Shown here: positions 1-8,538 of the stretch, piece after piece
How positions within the stretch are numbered: position 1 is the first letter of the stretch
Layout: every line of letters starts with the position of its first letter
DNA from: CAZZKE01 sp964655005
GTDB taxonomy: Bacteria > Pseudomonadota > Alphaproteobacteria > Rhodospirillales > JABHCV01
DNA: 42,258 nucleotides
Direction: 5' to 3'
Assembly (NCBI GenBank): GCA_964655005.1
Contig: CAZZKE010000018.1
Span: 1 to 42,258 of the forward strand
Program-made: the position numbers and the translations under genes
The notes under the pieces: model-generated
The model's database searches: none
What the model saw: only the letters and a program-made list of their open reading frames with translations
Told to the model about the DNA's origin: nothing

Positions 1-16
1 GCCGTCTCTATGGGTC

Positions 17-39
17 ATTCTTTCTGCAACTTGGTATAA
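17..39 (+). repeat. 23-bp exact repeat, copy 1
   Basis: These 23 bases, centred on CTGCAACTTGG and ending in TATAA, recur without mismatch at 14214-14236. Both copies lie just upstream of a rightward gene, 9 nt before the GTG at 49 here and 10 nt before the ubiA ATG there. The shared TATAA end would suit a -10 element or a common leader, but this is inference. The sequence is not palindromic. Confidence 0.6.
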
Positions 40-48
40 GGGAAAATA

Positions 49-837
49 GTGGGTAGCATGACCGATCAAAAAACGACTGAGCCTTTTATCCACCTTTCCG
101 GCGTCCGCAAGATTTTTCGGACCCGAGGTGAAGAGTTTCTTGCCGTATCCGATGCCAGCTTCGACGTACAGGAGGGTGAACTGGTGTCTCTGGTCGGTCC
201 GTCCGGGTGCGGCAAGACGACGTTGTTGAAAATCATAGCCGGTCTCTACGCCTATGATGGCGGCACCGTTAAAATAGGTGGTGACGGAATCGATTTCGAT
301 CCCGGCCGCGATGTTGGCATGGTCTTTCAACAGGCTTTGTTGCTGAAGTGGCGGCGGATTCTTGACAATGTGATGCTGCCCGCCGAAATCCTCGGCCTGC
401 CGCTTAAGGAAAGTCGCGAACGCGGCCGTGACTTGCTGGATATGGTTGGCTTGACCGGCTCCGAAGACAAGTATCCCTACGAGTTGTCGGGCGGCATGCA
501 GCAGCGCGCCGCCATCGCACGGTCCCTGGTTCACGATCCGAAACTAATTCTGATGGACGAACCTTTCGGCGCCCTGGATGCCCTGACCCGTGAGAAGATG
601 AATCTGGAACTTTTGCGCATCTGGAAAGAAAGCAAGAAGACCATAATCTTCGTTACCCACGGTATTGCCGAAGCGGTGTTCTTGGGAACCCGGGTCGTGG
701 TGTTGACGTCCGGTCCGGCGCGCATGGCCGATATGTTCGAGGTCAACCTGCCGCACCCGCGCACACTAGACATCAAAACGCACGAACAGTTTGGCGATTA
801 TACCCGGCGTATCTACAGGCTAATGGGTATGGAATAA
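49..837 (+). CDS. ABC transporter ATP-binding protein, nitrate/sulfonate/taurine type
   Basis: This is the cytoplasmic ATPase of an importer of the SsuB/TauB/NrtD kind. All nucleotide-binding motifs are present: Walker A GPSGCGKTT near residue 51, Q-loop (VFQQ), signature LSGGMQQR, Walker B LILMDEP followed by the D-loop, and the switch histidine in VTHGIAEA. The length of 262 residues is normal. The GTG at 49 has an AAGGGA ribosome site 5 nt upstream; the ATG at 58 is an in-frame alternative. The permease and binding protein are not visible and may lie left of the window. It converges on the MetE-like gene with only 7 nt between. The substrate cannot be told from the ATPase. Confidence 0.9.
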   Translation: MGSMTDQKTTEPFIHLSGVRKIFRTRGEEFLAVSDASFDVQEGELVSLVGPSGCGKTTLLKIIAGLYAYDGGTVKIGGDGIDFDPGRDVGMVFQQALLLKWRRILDNVMLPAEILGLPLKESRERGRDLLDMVGLTGSEDKYPYELSGGMQQRAAIARSLVHDPKLILMDEPFGALDALTREKMNLELLRIWKESKKTIIFVTHGIAEAVFLGTRVVVLTSGPARMADMFEVNLPHPRTLDIKTHEQFGDYTRRIYRLMGME

Positions 838-844
838 GCGGAAA

Positions 845-1855
845 CTAGCGGCCTTCGTACAGGTCGCGCCCCGCTACCAATGCCGCAATTTTGGCGTCGG
901 CGATGGAACGTTTCAGCATCCAGAAGCCGCAATCGGGATGGATGTAGGTAACGCGACCGGGGCCAAGCACCTTTTCCGCCCGTTCGATCTTGCGGGCGAT
1001 GTCGTCGGCGCTCTCGACATCGGTGCGCTTGATGTCGACGACCCCCAGGCCAAGGCCGATTTCCGGCCGCAGGTCTTTGAAGGTTTCCAGTTCTTTCGGA
1101 TCGCGGTGCGCCATTTCCATGACGATATGGTCGGCGTGCAGACTGTTCAGATACTGCATAAGCTTGTCCCACGTTCCTTTCTGCACTGTCTGTCCGCCGT
1201 AATTGCCAAAGCACAGATGAACGGCGGGAGTTCCTTGAACGGCATCGAGGACGGTGTTTATGGCGGTGGATGCCCATTGCCATTCTTCCACGTGGCCGGG
1301 CAGATTGGCCTCGTCCAGTTGCACGACGTCGGCATCGACGTGACGAACCTGTTCGGCCAAGGCGTCGGCAATGCCCTGGGCCAATTCGTGAATGCTACCA
1401 TACTGATTGTCGATCAATGTCTTGGCCAGCATGTGAGGGCCGGTGACGGTGAATTTCAGCGGCCTGTTCGCCAATTTCTTCGCCGTCGAACAGGCACCGG
1501 GCAGATCCAGCGCGCCGCCACCGACGGGACCATCGACGACGCCCGGAGGACGGGTGCGAAAACCCATGCCTTCCCGGGCGCGGTAGGCGACTAGTTCCTC
1601 GAAGGTGATATCGGTTCGAATGCCTGACATCGGGCGCACGAAGTATTCGATCATGCCGTTGGTTTCCGGGTGGTTGACGTCGAAGCGGTACAATTCGCCG
1701 TCGCAAACCACGTCGAGCCCGGCTTTTTCCTGTGTATGGATAACTACCCGTGTGGCATCGGCAAGACCCTGTTCCGTTGGATAGGCCGCTAGCCAGTTCG
1801 GGATCGGGTAAGAGCCAACGACGGTTGTCTTGATGCGAGGGGTGTGGGTGGACAT
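845..1855 (-). CDS. Cobalamin-independent methionine synthase (MetE C-terminal)-like methyltransferase
   Basis: This 336-residue protein resembles the catalytic C-terminal barrel of MetE (UROD/MetE-like fold) without the N-terminal half. Likely zinc ligands are the His and Cys in the HLCFGNYGG segment and the late Cys in HPDCGFWML. The start TVVGSYP is typical of short MetE-like proteins that move methyl groups between small thiols or other acceptors. It is divergent from the tetR gene and convergent with the ABC ATPase. True methionine synthase activity is not implied, because stand-alone forms often use other methyl donors, including in catabolic clusters. Confidence 0.8.
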   Translation of the reverse strand: MSTHTPRIKTTVVGSYPIPNWLAAYPTEQGLADATRVVIHTQEKAGLDVVCDGELYRFDVNHPETNGMIEYFVRPMSGIRTDITFEELVAYRAREGMGFRTRPPGVVDGPVGGGALDLPGACSTAKKLANRPLKFTVTGPHMLAKTLIDNQYGSIHELAQGIADALAEQVRHVDADVVQLDEANLPGHVEEWQWASTAINTVLDAVQGTPAVHLCFGNYGGQTVQKGTWDKLMQYLNSLHADHIVMEMAHRDPKELETFKDLRPEIGLGLGVVDIKRTDVESADDIARKIERAEKVLGPGRVTYIHPDCGFWMLKRSIADAKIAALVAGRDLYEGR

Positions 1856-1941
1856 GGCGGTGTTTTATCCTCTTGTTCGGTTTCGTCAGCTACGGATTCG
1901 GCGGATTCGAAATTATTGTAGAAGCACAAAGACTACGCTAC

Positions 1942-1969
1942 TTTACGGTGGGGCACGATGCTCTAATAT
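1942..1969 (+). promoter_or_regulatory. Candidate sigma-70 promoter for the tetR gene
   Basis: TTTACG (1942-1947) and TAATAT (1964-1969) are separated by 16 bases in the 152-nt divergent gap between the MetE-like gene and tetR. An AGGGAGG ribosome site follows at about 1979-1985. This is the best promoter-like pair in the gap; no clear palindromic operator was found beside it. Confidence 0.35.
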
Positions 1970-1993
1970 AAATCTTACAGGGAGGCACAACTT

Positions 1994-2011
1994 ATGAAAG
2001 AGCAATCGTGA
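1994..2011 (+). other. Five-codon leader mini-ORF overlapping the tetR start
   Basis: The only well-spaced start after the strong AGGGAGG site (1979-1985) is the ATG at 1994, which encodes just MKEQS and stops at TGA 2009-2011. The GTG start of tetR (2008-2010) overlaps that stop as GTGA. The layout predicts that ribosomes read the mini-ORF and restart on tetR, which would keep regulator levels low. A one-base error shifting frame is the alternative. Confidence 0.35.
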
Positions 2012-2637
2012 CGCGCAAGAAGAAACAAGAAGAATCACGAGAAAAAATACTGGACGCTGCAACGGTTGAATTTGCGGCCCAAGGTTTTGGGGGGGGGCGC
2101 GTTGACGCCATCGCCAGACGCGCCGGTACCAACAAGCGAATGTTGTATCACTACTTCGGCAACAAGGAAGTTCTCTATACGGCGGTTCTTGAAAATGCCT
2201 ATGCCAATATCCGCAATCATGAACAGGACTTGGACCTGGACCATCTTGATCCGCACCAGGCGATACGCGAACTCGTCGCCTTTAGCTTTGATTATTTCGT
2301 AAATCATCCGGAATTCATCCGGCTGTTGAATGATGAAAATCTTTATAACGCCGAACATATCAGCGGATCGCGTCGCATCCGGGCGATGCATTCGCCATTG
2401 ATAAAGCAAATCTCCCAAGTTCTCAAACGTGGGCAAGAGGCGGGTGTTTTTCGCGATGATGTCGACCCCATGCAATTGTACATTTCCATAGCCGGCCTGG
2501 GTTACTTTTATTTTTCCAATGCGAGCACCCTCGGTGCGATTTTTGGCCGCAAGCTAATGAGCGCCGCAGCGCTCAAAAAACGCCTCGACCATGTCACCGA
2601 AGTCATCATGGGGTACCTGGCACATCCCCAGAAATAA
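2008..2637 (+). CDS. TetR/AcrR family transcriptional regulator
   Basis: This is a 209-residue DNA-binding repressor. The N-terminal helix-turn-helix spans about residues 10-60, with the typical REKILDAATVEFAAQGF start and the recognition helix NKRMLYHYFGNKEVLY. The C-terminal ligand domain is all-helical and resembles TetR C-terminal domains of catabolic regulators. The GTG start has no ribosome site of its own at good spacing and seems coupled to the mini-ORF at 1994. It sits directly upstream of and co-directional with the catabolic operon, so local control is likely. A run of nine G at 2089-2097 encodes GGG inside the DNA-binding domain, and the family alignment stays in frame. Confidence 0.88.
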   Translation: MTRKKKQEESREKILDAATVEFAAQGFGGGRVDAIARRAGTNKRMLYHYFGNKEVLYTAVLENAYANIRNHEQDLDLDHLDPHQAIRELVAFSFDYFVNHPEFIRLLNDENLYNAEHISGSRRIRAMHSPLIKQISQVLKRGQEAGVFRDDVDPMQLYISIAGLGYFYFSNASTLGAIFGRKLMSAAALKKRLDHVTEVIMGYLAHPQK

Positions 2638-2648
2638 CCATATGGTTA
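2635..2648. promoter_or_regulatory. 14-bp perfect palindrome, candidate TetR operator
   Basis: TAACCATATGGTTA is a perfect inverted repeat that begins at the tetR stop codon and lies about 73 bp before the first gene of the catabolic operon. A TTGACC (2657-2662) follows closely and could be a -35 element, though no good -10 was found. Position and symmetry suit a TetR-family operator, but no second copy was found near tetR's own promoter. Confidence 0.35.
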
Positions 2649-2720
2649 CTTTCTTCTTGACCAACTGACACAATTGCGAGACCCTGCTTGCAACACCTCT
2701 TTCCTGGGGAGAATAGCTAC

Positions 2721-3872
2721 ATGGCCGACATTCGGTTAGGCATCATCATGAACGGTGTGACCGGTCGTATGGGCATGAACCAGCACTTGATTCGCTCCAT
2801 TCTGGCCATTCGTTCGGAAGGCGGTGTACCACTCGACAATGGCGACCGCGTGATGCCCGATCCGATCCTTGTCGGGCGCAATGCCGACAAGGTATCGCGG
2901 CTGGCCGAGGCGCACGGTGTCGAACGCTGGACCACCGACCTGGATGCCGCCCTTGCGAATCCCGATGAAACCTTGTTTTTCGACGCCGCGACCACGGCGC
3001 TACGCAAGGACCTTCTTATCAAGGCCATGGACGCCGGCAAGCATGTCTATTGTGAAAAGCCGATTGCTGAAACCCTGGACGACGCCATGGCCATCGCCCG
3101 ACACGCCGCAAAAACGGGGGTCAAGAACGGTGTCGTGCATGACAAATTGTCGCTGCCGGGGTTGATGAAATTGAAGCGACTTCGTGATTCAGGATTCTTC
3201 GGGCGGATCTTGTCTGTACGCGGGGAATTCGGCTACTGGGTGTTCGAGGGCGACTGGATGACGGCCCAACGCCCAAGCTGGAACTACCGCAAGGCCGACG
3301 GTGGGGGCATTATCTTGGATATGCTGTGTCACTGGCGCTATGTCCTCGACAACGTGATCGCGCCGGTCAAGGCGATATCCTGTCTGGGTGCGACCCATAT
3401 TCCGGAACGCTGGGACGAAAATGGCGAGCGTTACGACGCCGATGCCGATGATGCCGCGTACGCAACGTTCCAACTGGAAGGCGGCATTGTCGCCCATATC
3501 AACAGTTCCTGGTGCACCCGCGTGCGCCGCGATGATCTGGTTACATTCCATGTCGATGGCACGCATGGTTCTGCCGTCGCAGGGCTGCATTCGTGTAAAT
3601 CCCAGGCTCGGGTAAATACGCCCAAACCGGTCTGGAATCCGGATCAACCACAGACCATCGACTTTTTTGACACCTGGCAGGAAGTGCCTGACAACGAAAT
3701 TTTCGACAACGGCTTCAAAGTCCAATGGGAAAACTTCATTCGGCACATGTTCGAGGACGCGCCTTGGAGTTACACGTTATTGGAAGGCGCCAAGGGTGTG
3801 CAACTGGCTCAATTAGGAATGCAGAGTTGGGCCGAGAAGCGGTGGCTCGATGTGCCCAACCTAGAGGTCTGA
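2721..3872 (+). CDS. Gfo/Idh/MocA family NAD(P)-dependent oxidoreductase
   Basis: This protein of about 383 residues has an N-terminal Rossmann fold and a C-terminal Gfo/Idh/MocA barrel. The family oxidises or reduces sugars, inositols and related polyols. The signature EKP motif is seen in HVYCEKPIAETLDDA near residue 112, where the lysine contacts NAD and substrate. The ATG at 2721 is chosen because GGGGAGA lies 8 nt upstream; an in-frame TTG at 2688 would add a non-conserved extension. It is the first gene of a rightward catabolic operon, 3 nt ahead of the DUF993 gene. The substrate is not known. Confidence 0.85.
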   Translation: MADIRLGIIMNGVTGRMGMNQHLIRSILAIRSEGGVPLDNGDRVMPDPILVGRNADKVSRLAEAHGVERWTTDLDAALANPDETLFFDAATTALRKDLLIKAMDAGKHVYCEKPIAETLDDAMAIARHAAKTGVKNGVVHDKLSLPGLMKLKRLRDSGFFGRILSVRGEFGYWVFEGDWMTAQRPSWNYRKADGGGIILDMLCHWRYVLDNVIAPVKAISCLGATHIPERWDENGERYDADADDAAYATFQLEGGIVAHINSSWCTRVRRDDLVTFHVDGTHGSAVAGLHSCKSQARVNTPKPVWNPDQPQTIDFFDTWQEVPDNEIFDNGFKVQWENFIRHMFEDAPWSYTLLEGAKGVQLAQLGMQSWAEKRWLDVPNLEV

Positions 3873-3875
3873 GCC

Positions 3876-5045
3876 ATGGCGCATGTCATCTTGCCGACTG
3901 CGTCAGGCGGCACCGAGGCTTATGAACCAGGCACACCACGGTCGTTCCCGAAAAAGGGCGAAGCGCCATTGCCCCGCATCGCTTATTCCGCCGTCCATGT
4001 GGTCGCCGACCCACTCGCCGACAACGACCCGTGGGTGGACACGGCCATCGACTGGGATGCGACGCTCGCCTATCGCCGTTACCTCTGGGGTCTGGGGCTG
4101 GGCGTGGCGGAAGCCATGGACACGGCGCAACGGGGAATGGGGCTGGACTGGCCGACGTCACTTGAATTAATCAGGCGCTCCGTCGATGCGGCGCGGGATT
4201 TCGATGGCGAAGCCCTGCTTGCCTGCGGTGCAGGCACAGACCATATTGCGCCTGACCCATCGCTTTCGATCGACGACGTCATCGTCGCCTACGAAGAACA
4301 ATGCTCGGCCGTGGAAGCCGCCGGGGGGAAGATCATCCTGATGGCCAGCCGGGCGCTCGCCGCCTGTGCCAAATCACCGGACGACTATGGGCGCGTTTAT
4401 GGCCGAATCCTCGCCCAGGTGAAGCAACCGGTGATCATCCACTGGCTCGGCGACATGTTTGACCCGGCCCTGGCCGGGTACTGGGGCCACGACGACCCAA
4501 TGGCGGCGATGGATGTCTGCCTCGACATGATTGCGGCCAATGCCGGGAAAATTGACGGTATCAAGATTTCCCTGCTCGACGACCGGAAGGAAATTGCCAT
4601 GCGCCGACGCCTTCCCGACGGCGTGCGCATGTATACCGGCGACGATTTCAATTATACCGATTTGATCGAAGGGGATGACCAGGGCCACTCCGATGCCCTG
4701 CTCGGAATTTTCGATGCCATCGCACCTGCGGCCAGCGCCGCGCTGTCGGCCATGGGGGCCGGGAATCTGTCGCGCTATCATGAAATTCTGGCAACCACGG
4801 TGCCGCTGTCACGGCTTATCTTTCAGGCGCCGACCCGGTTTTATAAAACCGGCATCGTCTTCATGGCCTACCTGAACGGCCATCAAGAACATTTCACCAT
4901 GATCGGCGGGCAGCAGAGCACGCGATCGGTCGGGCACCTTGCGGAATTGTTCCGACTGGCCGACAAGGCCGGACTATTCAGCGACCCCGATAACGCCTGT
5001 AACCGCATGGCGCGGGTCATGGCGGTGCATGGAATCGGGGTATAA
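3876..5045 (+). CDS. DUF993 / dihydrodipicolinate-synthase-like protein
   Basis: This 389-residue protein matches the DUF993 family, predicted (beta/alpha)8 barrels distantly related to class I aldolases of the DapA type. Characteristic stretches are IAYSAVHVVADPLAD near the start, the RRYLWGLGLGVAEAMDTAQRGMGLDW helix, and the conserved GDMFDPALAGYWG segment. No reaction has been established for the family as far as I know. Its place between a Gfo/Idh/MocA dehydrogenase and a sugar-isomerase-like barrel suggests a retro-aldol or related carbon-chain step on an oxidised sugar. It follows the dehydrogenase by 3 nt and precedes the next gene by 4 nt, so co-translation is likely. Confidence 0.8.
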   Translation: MAHVILPTASGGTEAYEPGTPRSFPKKGEAPLPRIAYSAVHVVADPLADNDPWVDTAIDWDATLAYRRYLWGLGLGVAEAMDTAQRGMGLDWPTSLELIRRSVDAARDFDGEALLACGAGTDHIAPDPSLSIDDVIVAYEEQCSAVEAAGGKIILMASRALAACAKSPDDYGRVYGRILAQVKQPVIIHWLGDMFDPALAGYWGHDDPMAAMDVCLDMIAANAGKIDGIKISLLDDRKEIAMRRRLPDGVRMYTGDDFNYTDLIEGDDQGHSDALLGIFDAIAPAASAALSAMGAGNLSRYHEILATTVPLSRLIFQAPTRFYKTGIVFMAYLNGHQEHFTMIGGQQSTRSVGHLAELFRLADKAGLFSDPDNACNRMARVMAVHGIGV

Positions 5046-5049
5046 GGCT

Positions 5050-5880
5050 ATGGAAGCAGTTGATCAAAAGAGGATTTCCCTCAACACCGCCACCGTTCGC
5101 AAACAATGGAACCTGCGAGAATGCATTGATGGCTGTGTTCGTCACGGCATCGGCGGAATCGCTCCCTGGCGTGACAAACTGCATGAATGCGGCGTCGACG
5201 AGGCGGCCCGCATGATCAGCGATAACGGCTTGAAGGTCAGCGGCCTGTGCCGGGGCGGCATGTTCCCCGCCGCCGATGCCGCCGGCCGCCAGGCCGCCCT
5301 CGATGACAATCGCCGTGTTGTCGACGAAGCCGTAGTCCTTGGCGCACAATGTGTGGTGCTGGTGGTCGGCGGGCTGCCTGAAGGCTCAAAAGACATCGCC
5401 GGCGCCCGCTCTCAGGTGCGCGACGGCATCGCCACCCTGCTTGAGTATGCGCGCTCGCTCGACATGCCGTTGGCGATCGAACCGCTGCATCCCATGTATG
5501 CGGCCGACCGCGCCTGCGTCAACACGCTCAGGCACGCCAACGACCTCTGCGACGAACTGGGGGCGGGATTGGGTATTGCGGTCGATGTATATCACGTGTG
5601 GTGGGACCCGGACCTGGCGACCGAAATCCGGCGAGCGGGCCAGGAACGGCTTCTCGCCTTTCATGTCTGCGACTGGCTGGTGCCGACAACCGACCTCCTG
5701 CTTGACCGGGGCATGATGGGGGACGGCGTCATCGATATTCCCGGGATACGTAGCTGGGTGGAAACAGAAGGCTTCAACGGGCTCGTCGAAGTCGAGATAT
5801 TCTCGGCCAGCAACTGGTGGAAACGGGATGCCGACGAGGTGCTGTCAACGATGATCGAGCGGTGCCGGACAGTCGTGTAG
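5050..5880 (+). CDS. Sugar phosphate isomerase/epimerase-like TIM barrel
   Basis: This is a protein of about 276 residues of the AP-endonuclease-2/xylose-isomerase-like family. Metal-binding segments include the glutamate in LAIEPLHPMYAADRA, the aspartate/histidine of IAVDVYHVWWD, the histidine in AFHVCDW and a late glutamate in VEVEIFSA. These mark a divalent-metal isomerase or epimerase acting on a keto-sugar or polyol. The ATG at 5050 follows the DUF993 stop by 4 nt; longer in-frame starts would overlap that gene and lack similarity. It probably handles an intermediate made by the two preceding enzymes. Confidence 0.85.
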   Translation: MEAVDQKRISLNTATVRKQWNLRECIDGCVRHGIGGIAPWRDKLHECGVDEAARMISDNGLKVSGLCRGGMFPAADAAGRQAALDDNRRVVDEAVVLGAQCVVLVVGGLPEGSKDIAGARSQVRDGIATLLEYARSLDMPLAIEPLHPMYAADRACVNTLRHANDLCDELGAGLGIAVDVYHVWWDPDLATEIRRAGQERLLAFHVCDWLVPTTDLLLDRGMMGDGVIDIPGIRSWVETEGFNGLVEVEIFSASNWWKRDADEVLSTMIERCRTVV

Positions 5881-5923
5881 GGAAGTTTGATTTTAGGGAG
5901 CCAGATAATCAAGGGAGGGAAAG

Positions 5924-6550
5924 ATGATGGTAGGGAAAGACCAGGTCGAAAACCCGGCGCTTTTGATCGTTGATATGCAGAACGATTTCGTCCGTCCGGG
6001 CGCCCCCCTCGAGGTACCCGACGCCCGCTCGACAATTGCGGCGCACCGAACCCTGATCGCCGCTTTTCGCGCTCGGGCGTTGCCTATCGTCTATACCAAG
6101 TTCATTACCACGCCCTACCGGTCGCTGATCTGGAACTGGTCGCCGGAATGCGAATCGGAAACCAAGTGCTGCTGGAAAGGCCACAAACGGGATTACGCCG
6201 ACAGCAACGAGGCCCTGGACTGCACCGATATCGTCCGCGAAATATATCCCGAGCCCGATGACCAGATCGTCGAAAAATTCGGTTACGGCGCATTCCACGG
6301 CACGGCGCTTGCGGACATGCTGCATTCCCACGACGTGCGCTCGGTCATCGTTACCGGCACGGTGACGCAGATATGTGTCGAGGAAACGGCCCGCGAGGCA
6401 TTCCACCACGGGTTCCGCACGACGATGGTGGAAGATGCGGTGTCGTCATTTGCGCCCAATCTGCATGCCGCGACGTTGGAAAATTTTGCCATGAAATTTG
6501 GCTGGGTGAGCACCAGCGGCTCTGTTCTGGAACGTATCAGTGAGCCCTAA
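5924..6550 (+). CDS. Isochorismatase-like cysteine hydrolase
   Basis: This 208-residue member of the isochorismatase/nicotinamidase superfamily has the complete catalytic triad: Asp17 (LLIVDMQNDF), Lys118 (VEKFGYGAF) and Cys151 (TGTVTQICVEETA). Relatives hydrolyse amides, carbamoyl groups and ureido compounds such as N-carbamoylsarcosine, or the isochorismate vinyl ether. GGGAGG lies upstream of the ATG, and a second in-frame ATG follows at once. The end overlaps the next permease start by 11 nt. Together with the downstream nitrilase-type enzyme it hints at a nitrogen-containing substrate for the operon. Confidence 0.87.
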   Translation: MMVGKDQVENPALLIVDMQNDFVRPGAPLEVPDARSTIAAHRTLIAAFRARALPIVYTKFITTPYRSLIWNWSPECESETKCCWKGHKRDYADSNEALDCTDIVREIYPEPDDQIVEKFGYGAFHGTALADMLHSHDVRSVIVTGTVTQICVEETAREAFHHGFRTTMVEDAVSSFAPNLHAATLENFAMKFGWVSTSGSVLERISEP

Positions 6551-7487
6551 AGCCTTCACAACCCTGCTCAGCGGGCGCTTCGGCATCGTCATCCTGTTGG
6601 CGGCGATGCTAGCCTCCTCGTTACTTGCCATTCCGGAATTCCGAACCCAGAACAACCTGACCAACGTTGCCTTGCAGTCGGCCGCGCTGGCGATTCTGGC
6701 CATCGGCCAGACGGTGGTGATCATCGCCGGATTGATCGACTTGTCAGTGGGCATGTTGATCGGCCTGGTCGTGGTCATCACCAGTGACCTGATGAACGGG
6801 CAATCGGCGATGACCGCCGCCGGGATCCTCGTTGCATTGGGTCTGGGTGCGGGCATCGGTCTTGTCAACGGTGTGCTCAATAACCTGTTGCGCGTTCACC
6901 CGCTGATTCTGACTTTCGGCATGTTGAGCGTTCTGCAAGGGGCAATCTTCGTTTACACGGACCGCAGCGTCGGGCTGACGTCGCCCGTATTCGTCTGGAT
7001 GGCCAACGGATCCATCGCCGGCATTCCGTTCGCCGCCGTCCTGCTGGCCGCCGTCGCCGGGGCGGCGTATTTCCTGCTGAACCGGACCCGCTTCGGCCGC
7101 CATGTCTATGCCGTCGGCGGCAGCGAGGAGCACGCCCGGCGTGCCGGCATCAATACCGGTGCGATCAAAGTGTGGGTCTTCGTCCTGTCGGGCCTTGCCG
7201 CGGGAATCGCCGGGATACTGGTGGCCGGCCGTCTGGGTACGGGGTACCCCAACGCCGGAAGCGGCTATGAACTGGATGCCATCGTCGCGGTGGTCCTGGG
7301 CGGTACGTCATTGACGGGCGGCCGTGGCTCCATTCTGGGCACGGTCGCGGCGGTCTTTGTTCTGGGGGTCACGAGCAACGCACTCAATCTTCTGGAAATT
7401 TCCTCGTTCGTGCAGATTTTGATCAAGGGGCTCATCGTGGTTGCCGCCATTCTACTTAATCAACCGAAAAAGATGGTGACGGCATGA
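6540..7487 (+). CDS. ABC transporter permease, ribose/autoinducer-2 type (1)
   Basis: This 315-residue inner-membrane protein has about eight to ten hydrophobic helices and the RbsC/BPD_transp_2 pattern. Diagnostic stretches are IIAGLIDLSVGM near residue 60, HPLILTFGML, and the C-terminal LDAIVAVVLGGTSLTGGRGSI. It would form the membrane channel with the second permease. The GTG start lies inside the isochorismatase gene (11-nt overlap) and the stop overlaps the next ATG by 4 nt, so all three appear translationally coupled. Cargo in this family is usually a pentose, hexose or polyol. Confidence 0.9.
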   Translation: MSPKAFTTLLSGRFGIVILLAAMLASSLLAIPEFRTQNNLTNVALQSAALAILAIGQTVVIIAGLIDLSVGMLIGLVVVITSDLMNGQSAMTAAGILVALGLGAGIGLVNGVLNNLLRVHPLILTFGMLSVLQGAIFVYTDRSVGLTSPVFVWMANGSIAGIPFAAVLLAAVAGAAYFLLNRTRFGRHVYAVGGSEEHARRAGINTGAIKVWVFVLSGLAAGIAGILVAGRLGTGYPNAGSGYELDAIVAVVLGGTSLTGGRGSILGTVAAVFVLGVTSNALNLLEISSFVQILIKGLIVVAAILLNQPKKMVTA

Positions 7488-8464
7488 CCGCCCTGACGAC
7501 GGAACGAAACAAAGGAAACCGCTCCCTGGCGCTGCGGCGCTGGATTCAAACCTATGCCATCTGGCTGGTGCTCGCCTTGCTTTTCGCCATTGCCGCGACG
7601 TTGTCCGAGGCTTTTCTCAGGCCGATCTATATCTTCAATATCGTGCGCCAGGCCGCCTCCGTCGGTATCGCCGCCATTGGCGTGACCCTGGTCATGATTC
7701 TGGGCGGCGTCGATCTGTCGGTGGGTGCGGTGATTTCCCTGGCGGCGGTCCTGATGGCAGTGATGATGGATGGCCAGGTCGCCAATATCCCGCTGGCCGT
7801 TGCCGTGACGCTGGCCGCCGGCACCCTGATCGGCGGCATCAATGGCGCGCTAACCGCCTACAACCGCATATCGCCCTTCATCCTGACCCTCGGCATGGCG
7901 GTCGTGGTTACGGGGATTACACAGATATATTCGGGCGGCACGGCGCGCGGGATCGTGTCACCCGGCTTTCGCGAATTCTTCAATTTCAGGATCGGCGGTA
8001 TCGTGCCCGTTCTGGCGCTGGCCTTTGTCGCCCTATCCGTATTGGGCATCTGGCTACAGCGGGCGACACGGTTCGGCCGTTCCCTTTTCCTTATCGGCTC
8101 CAATTCCCAGGCCGCCCGCCTTTCAGGCCTGCCGGTGGCTCGGGTGACCATTGCCGCCTACGCCATATCGGGCTTTATGGGTGCGGTAGCGGGGATCGCA
8201 CTGTTGGCTCGCTCGGGCGTGTCCAGCACATTCGCCGGGCGCGGGCTCGAATTCGATGTGCTGGCCGCCGTGGTTTTGGGTGGCACCACTTTTCAGGGAG
8301 GGCGCGGCGGTATCGCAGGCACCATAGCGGGGGTCTTCGTGCTGCTGCTGGCCTTCAATCTGGTGAACATTGTGGGCCTTGACTACAATGTTCAATTGAT
8401 CGTCAAAGGGGGAATTATCATCGCGGCGTCGGCGGCGCACGCCTACCTGAGGGAGACCCGCTGA
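7484..8464 (+). CDS. ABC transporter permease, ribose/autoinducer-2 type (2)
   Basis: This 326-residue second permease of the same RbsC-like family has matching landmarks: VMILGGVDLSVGAVISL, SPFILTLGMAVV and FDVLAAVVLGGTTFQGGRGGIAG. It starts in an ATGA overlap with the first permease. Two different permeases suggest a heterodimeric channel, as in the AI-2 type (LsrC/LsrD), whereas ribose systems often use one permease twice. The N-terminal ~25 residues are polar and basic and probably cytoplasmic. Confidence 0.9.
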   Translation: MTALTTERNKGNRSLALRRWIQTYAIWLVLALLFAIAATLSEAFLRPIYIFNIVRQAASVGIAAIGVTLVMILGGVDLSVGAVISLAAVLMAVMMDGQVANIPLAVAVTLAAGTLIGGINGALTAYNRISPFILTLGMAVVVTGITQIYSGGTARGIVSPGFREFFNFRIGGIVPVLALAFVALSVLGIWLQRATRFGRSLFLIGSNSQAARLSGLPVARVTIAAYAISGFMGAVAGIALLARSGVSSTFAGRGLEFDVLAAVVLGGTTFQGGRGGIAGTIAGVFVLLLAFNLVNIVGLDYNVQLIVKGGIIIAASAAHAYLRETR

Positions 8465-8538
8465 ACTTGCCGGTATGCAGAATTTCCGACCGGGGTGGCC
8501 GGGAGTATGTTGAAGAATAACCAAAATAGGAGAGGGTG

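Noticed and set aside
2089..2097. Run of nine G in the tetR DNA-binding domain as a phase-variation tract or frameshift
   Set aside because: The reading frame and the spacing of the TetR helix-turn-helix are normal, and a single homopolymer is weak evidence for phase variation.
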